34,797 nucleotides of DNA from Mycobacterium sp. (GTDB lineage Bacteria > Actinomycetota > Actinomycetes > Mycobacteriales > Mycobacteriaceae): positions 4,678 to 39,474 of the forward strand of contig JAGQTO010000043.1 in NCBI GenBank assembly GCA_020439025.1. Reading direction: 5' to 3'. A model generated the notes under the pieces. That model was not told the DNA's origin. It worked only from the letters and a program-made list of their open reading frames with translations, and did not search any database. Positions within the stretch are counted from its first letter, which is position 1. Every line of letters starts with the position of its first letter. The position numbers and the translations under genes were made by a program. Below, piece after piece: positions 32,952 through 34,797 of this stretch.

Positions 32952-33605
32952 TCAGCGATTGAAGCCCGGCTGGGCGACATCGGCCTCGGTCAGCGGATCG
33001 CTCGTGTTCGGGATGACCTCCGGCGTGGCCTTCAGCGCGGGGTCGGTTTCAACCGGTGCCGGGGCGGAGACCGGGGGCGCCTCTGCGGCGCCGGGCACGT
33101 AGGGCTCGGGAATGTCGACCACGTAGGGCTCGATCTGGACCGGTGCAGTCGGGTACTGCACCGGTCCGGAGCCGGTCTTGGTCAGTGCGAACGGGATCGC
33201 GATGCTCTCGGGCTCGGCGCCGCAGGCTCCGTTGCTGAAGATGCTGGCGTTACCCGTCAGTGAGACCGAGTCCCAGGAGTAGTTGTTGTTGCCCGGCGCC
33301 GAGGCGCCATCCGGGCACAGGATGGCGTCGGGCTGCTCGACGAACAGAATCCACGAGCCGACCGTCCAGTAGGCGTTGGAACTCCACGGCGCCCGCTTCG
33401 TGTTGCCGGTCGAGGCGACGTGGACACAGCGGTCGCTAGGCTCGGCGCACGGGGTCAGCGTCCAGGTGGCGCTCTCGCCGTCCTCGGCCTCGAAGGTGTA
33501 GGTGCCCAGCGCGGTGGTGTCCACCGCACCGGCCACCGGGGCCATCGCGACGCTGATGCCGGCACCGACGAGGGCGGCCGCCACGGCCACCGGGGTCAGG
33601 TTCAT
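32952..33605 (-). CDS. Secreted protein with Pro/Ala-rich tail
   Basis: Exported protein of 217 residues. The N-terminus MNLTPVAVAAALVGAGISVAMAPVAGA is a signal peptide with cleavage after Ala-Gly-Ala. The mature domain (about 30-150) has four cysteines (TPCAEP, DRCVHV, ILCPDG, GACGAE) and aromatic strands such as YTFEAEDGESATWTLTPC and AYWTVGSWILFVEQPD, typical of a mycobacterial family of small beta-rich secreted proteins. From about residue 155 the sequence is Pro/Ala/Glu-rich and probably extended. ATG 33605 has GAGGAG 4 bases upstream. It is convergent with the dab operon, ending one base from it. Function unknown. Confidence 0.78.
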   Translation of the reverse strand: MNLTPVAVAAALVGAGISVAMAPVAGAVDTTALGTYTFEAEDGESATWTLTPCAEPSDRCVHVASTGNTKRAPWSSNAYWTVGSWILFVEQPDAILCPDGASAPGNNNYSWDSVSLTGNASIFSNGACGAEPESIAIPFALTKTGSGPVQYPTAPVQIEPYVVDIPEPYVPGAAEAPPVSAPAPVETDPALKATPEVIPNTSDPLTEADVAQPGFNR

Positions 33606-33711
33606 AACGCTCCTCGAAGATCTGTGCCGCTGGTCGGGCACCCGGTGGAGTATTCCATCACCGACCGGTGGCCGCAGCCCCGGCCGGAGCCGGGCCGGTT
33701 GCCGAGGGTGC

Positions 33712-34596
33712 TCAGTCGTCCGGGGCGACGCCTTCCGGACCGCGCCGGCGCCAGCGGGACCGTAGCAGGAACGCCACGCCCAGAGGGGGAGCCAGGAGAA
33801 CGGCGACAAAGACTGAAAACTGGAGGGCGGTGAGACTCCTCACCTCGCCGGCGAAGTTTGGCAGGATCATCGACAGCACGAAGTCCCTGGAGTTGAGGAC
33901 CCACAACGCCCACTGCGTCAAACTGATGACCGCGACGCCCGCGACCATCAGCCAGTCAATGGAGGTCGTCTCCTTGCGGCTGGTCTGGGCTGGGCGGGGT
34001 GCTGCGGCCATGGTCCCGGCGAGCAGCATCCCGAGGAGCACGATGACCACCAGAATGATGCCCGGCACACCAGGGGAGTTGGCGGATTGGGCCAGTTTGT
34101 AGAAGGCCAGCTCGGCCTCGTTGGCATGCGTGTTGAGATCGGCCAGCGCGGTCGCCGGCGCATCGGCCCACGCGAGGTTTACTTCGTCCCACGCCGTGCG
34201 GAACGACTCATTCTGCCGAGGCAGGACTGTTATGGCTTCGGCGACCACCTCCGGTTGTCGCAGCGCCTCGATCTTCTCGTCGATGTCGGCCGGCAGGACA
34301 TCGGCGTGATCCCGTGCGGCATCCTTCAACAAACCCACCGAGTAGTCGAACGTCAGGGCCGCGTCGTTCAACTCGATGTCCTGATACCACAGGGTGTTGA
34401 CGGAGAACCCCACCGTGAAGGTGTAGGCGCTGATGCCCAGCAGGACCAGCTTGGTGCGGGCGTCGACCACAGAATCGCTGTCCGGGATGAGCCTGCGTAT
34501 GGGGAAGGCCGCCGCGGCGGCGATGGCCGGGGGCAGGACTGCCAGCAGCAACAGCGCCCACCAGGGGAAGAAGAAGACCGTGTTGGCGACCCGCAC
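33712..34596 (-). CDS. DUF4239 (bestrophin-like domain) membrane protein
   Basis: Integral membrane protein of 294 residues. Hydrophobic segments lie at about 8-32 (FFPWWALLLLAVLPPAIAAA), 49-66, 176-196 (GIILVVIVLLGMLLAGTMAA), 215-233 and 252-276, with a helical, acidic domain between the second and third. That two-pair arrangement around a soluble helix bundle is the DUF4239 plan. The family is called bestrophin-like, but ion transport has not been shown for it to my knowledge. GTG 34596 is preceded by TAGTTT (34603-34608) 6 bases upstream, a leaderless layout. The C-terminus is basic then acidic (RSRWRRRGPEGVAPDD). Confidence 0.78.
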   Translation of the reverse strand: MRVANTVFFFPWWALLLLAVLPPAIAAAAAFPIRRLIPDSDSVVDARTKLVLLGISAYTFTVGFSVNTLWYQDIELNDAALTFDYSVGLLKDAARDHADVLPADIDEKIEALRQPEVVAEAITVLPRQNESFRTAWDEVNLAWADAPATALADLNTHANEAELAFYKLAQSANSPGVPGIILVVIVLLGMLLAGTMAAAPRPAQTSRKETTSIDWLMVAGVAVISLTQWALWVLNSRDFVLSMILPNFAGEVRSLTALQFSVFVAVLLAPPLGVAFLLRSRWRRRGPEGVAPDD

Positions 34597-34602
34597 AACG
34601 AG

Positions 34603-34608
34603 AAACTA
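34603..34608 (-). promoter_or_regulatory. -10 box of the DUF4239 gene
   Basis: TAGTTT on the minus strand matches TANNNT and ends 6 bases before GTG 34596. It overlaps the stop codon of the short upstream reading frame. No clear -35 box. Confidence 0.5.
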
Positions 34609-34656
34609 CACGTGGGCGATTCGGTTCTGGTCGCCGTCAGACTCGGGTGAAGCCAT
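34606..34656 (-). CDS. Possible 16-residue peptide upstream of the DUF4239 gene
   Basis: ATG 34656 is preceded by AGGAGAGG 5 bases upstream, a strong ribosome binding site, and opens a frame for MASPESDGDQNRIAHV followed by TAG. The product is polar and has no signal or membrane segment. It ends 9 bases before the DUF4239 start. It could be a leader peptide, a true small protein, or chance. If transcription of the DUF4239 gene starts at 34596, this frame would need its own promoter, perhaps readthrough from glnA1. Confidence 0.4.
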   Translation of the reverse strand: MASPESDGDQNRIAHV

Positions 34657-34707
34657 GGGAACCTCTCCTGTCGGCGCACCTCGGGCTCTCGGCCCGCGGA
34701 AACAGGC

Positions 34708-34740
34708 GAGCCCCGGACCGAATTTCGCGGCCCGGGGCTC
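34708..34740 (-). terminator. Terminator hairpin after glnA1
   Basis: GAGCCCCGG (34708-34716) pairs with CCGGGGCTC (34732-34740), with CCG/CGG continuing the stem after a single mismatch around the loop AATTTCG. The stem is strong and lies about 40 bases after the glnA1 stop on the minus strand. There is no long T tract. Confidence 0.6.
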
Positions 34741-34741
34741 T

Positions 34742-34789
34742 CCTGCGGTAGCTGACTCAGCAGTCCCTGCGTCAGCTGACTCAGCAGTC
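34742..34789. repeat. 24-bp tandem duplication across the glnA1 stop codon
   Basis: On the minus strand, 34789-34766 and 34765-34742 are two 24-base units that both start GACTGCTGAGTCAGCT and differ at two positions. The first unit holds the last two codons and the TGA of glnA1; the second is a downstream copy. Confidence 0.75.
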
Positions 34790-34797
34790 GTAGTACA
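34781..34797 (-). CDS. glnA1: Glutamine synthetase GlnA1, last codons only
   Basis: Only 17 bases are inside the window. On the minus strand they read (x)TG TAC TAC GAC TGC TGA, giving Leu/Met-Tyr-Tyr-Asp-Cys-stop. Type I glutamine synthetases of mycobacteria end with LYYD followed by one residue, and glnA1 is the expected gene after glnE, in the opposite direction. The match is short, so the call rests on the end motif plus synteny. This enzyme is the target of GlnE. Confidence 0.6.

Overview
The window is GC-rich DNA from a mycobacterium, most likely a non-tuberculous Mycolicibacterium/Mycobacterium species. Gene content and order follow, from memory, the M. tuberculosis stretch Rv2241 (aceE) to Rv2220 (glnA1), read in the opposite direction: aceE, a lipoprotein, DUF3052, ahpE, tRNA-Val, cobD, SURF1, ptpA, ptkA-like HAD, cobC, NIF3, zinc-ribbon protein, RNase H/ribazole phosphatase fusion, rnpB, CYTH-CHAD, panB, caeA/hip1, its paralogue, glnA2, glnE, and the very end of glnA1. 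Several start codons are GTG or TTG. Several genes have a TANNNT -10 box 6-7 bases before the start codon, the leaderless layout common in mycobacteria.

Layout. 1-2702: 5' part of aceE (minus), divergent lipoprotein, DUF3052-ahpE pair and tRNA-Val(TAC). 2703-5515: variable genes (small membrane protein, XRE regulator, secreted Cys-rich protein, amidohydrolase). 5587-8518: cobD, then a minus-strand SURF1/ptpA/HAD group. 8591-12600: tightly overlapping plus-strand operon cobC-NIF3-zinc ribbon-RNase H/phosphatase. 12661-14339: two SAM methyltransferases. 14384-14774: RNase P RNA. 14836-15362: a MazF-like toxin and RHH antitoxin pair. 15437-17827: CYTH-CHAD and panB (minus). 17982-23242: WS/DGAT acyltransferase, two Hip1-type hydrolases and a secreted protein. 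23299-27650: glnA2 and glnE. 27884-32950: a four-gene operon dabB-dabA-PII-like-beta-carbonic-anhydrase-like. 32952-34596: a secreted protein and a DUF4239 membrane protein (minus). 34781-34797: last four codons and stop of glnA1. No gene-free stretch exceeds 300 bases; the longest is 27651-27883, which carries the dab promoter.

The most striking part is the DAB-type inorganic-carbon uptake operon between glnE and glnA1, which I recall as neighbours in M. tuberculosis. DabA keeps the expected metal-site residues (C358, D360, H530, C545). The operon adds a PII-like protein and a beta-carbonic-anhydrase homologue that keeps its zinc ligands but has lost the Arg of the catalytic Asp/Arg dyad (CADAG instead of CxDxR). 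It is driven by a near-consensus promoter with a leaderless start, and a perfect 7-bp inverted repeat overlaps the -35 box, so it is probably controlled by a dedicated DNA-binding regulator encoded outside this window. No RuBisCO or carboxysome gene is present, so a role in supplying bicarbonate for anaplerosis or growth at low CO2 is more likely than autotrophy.
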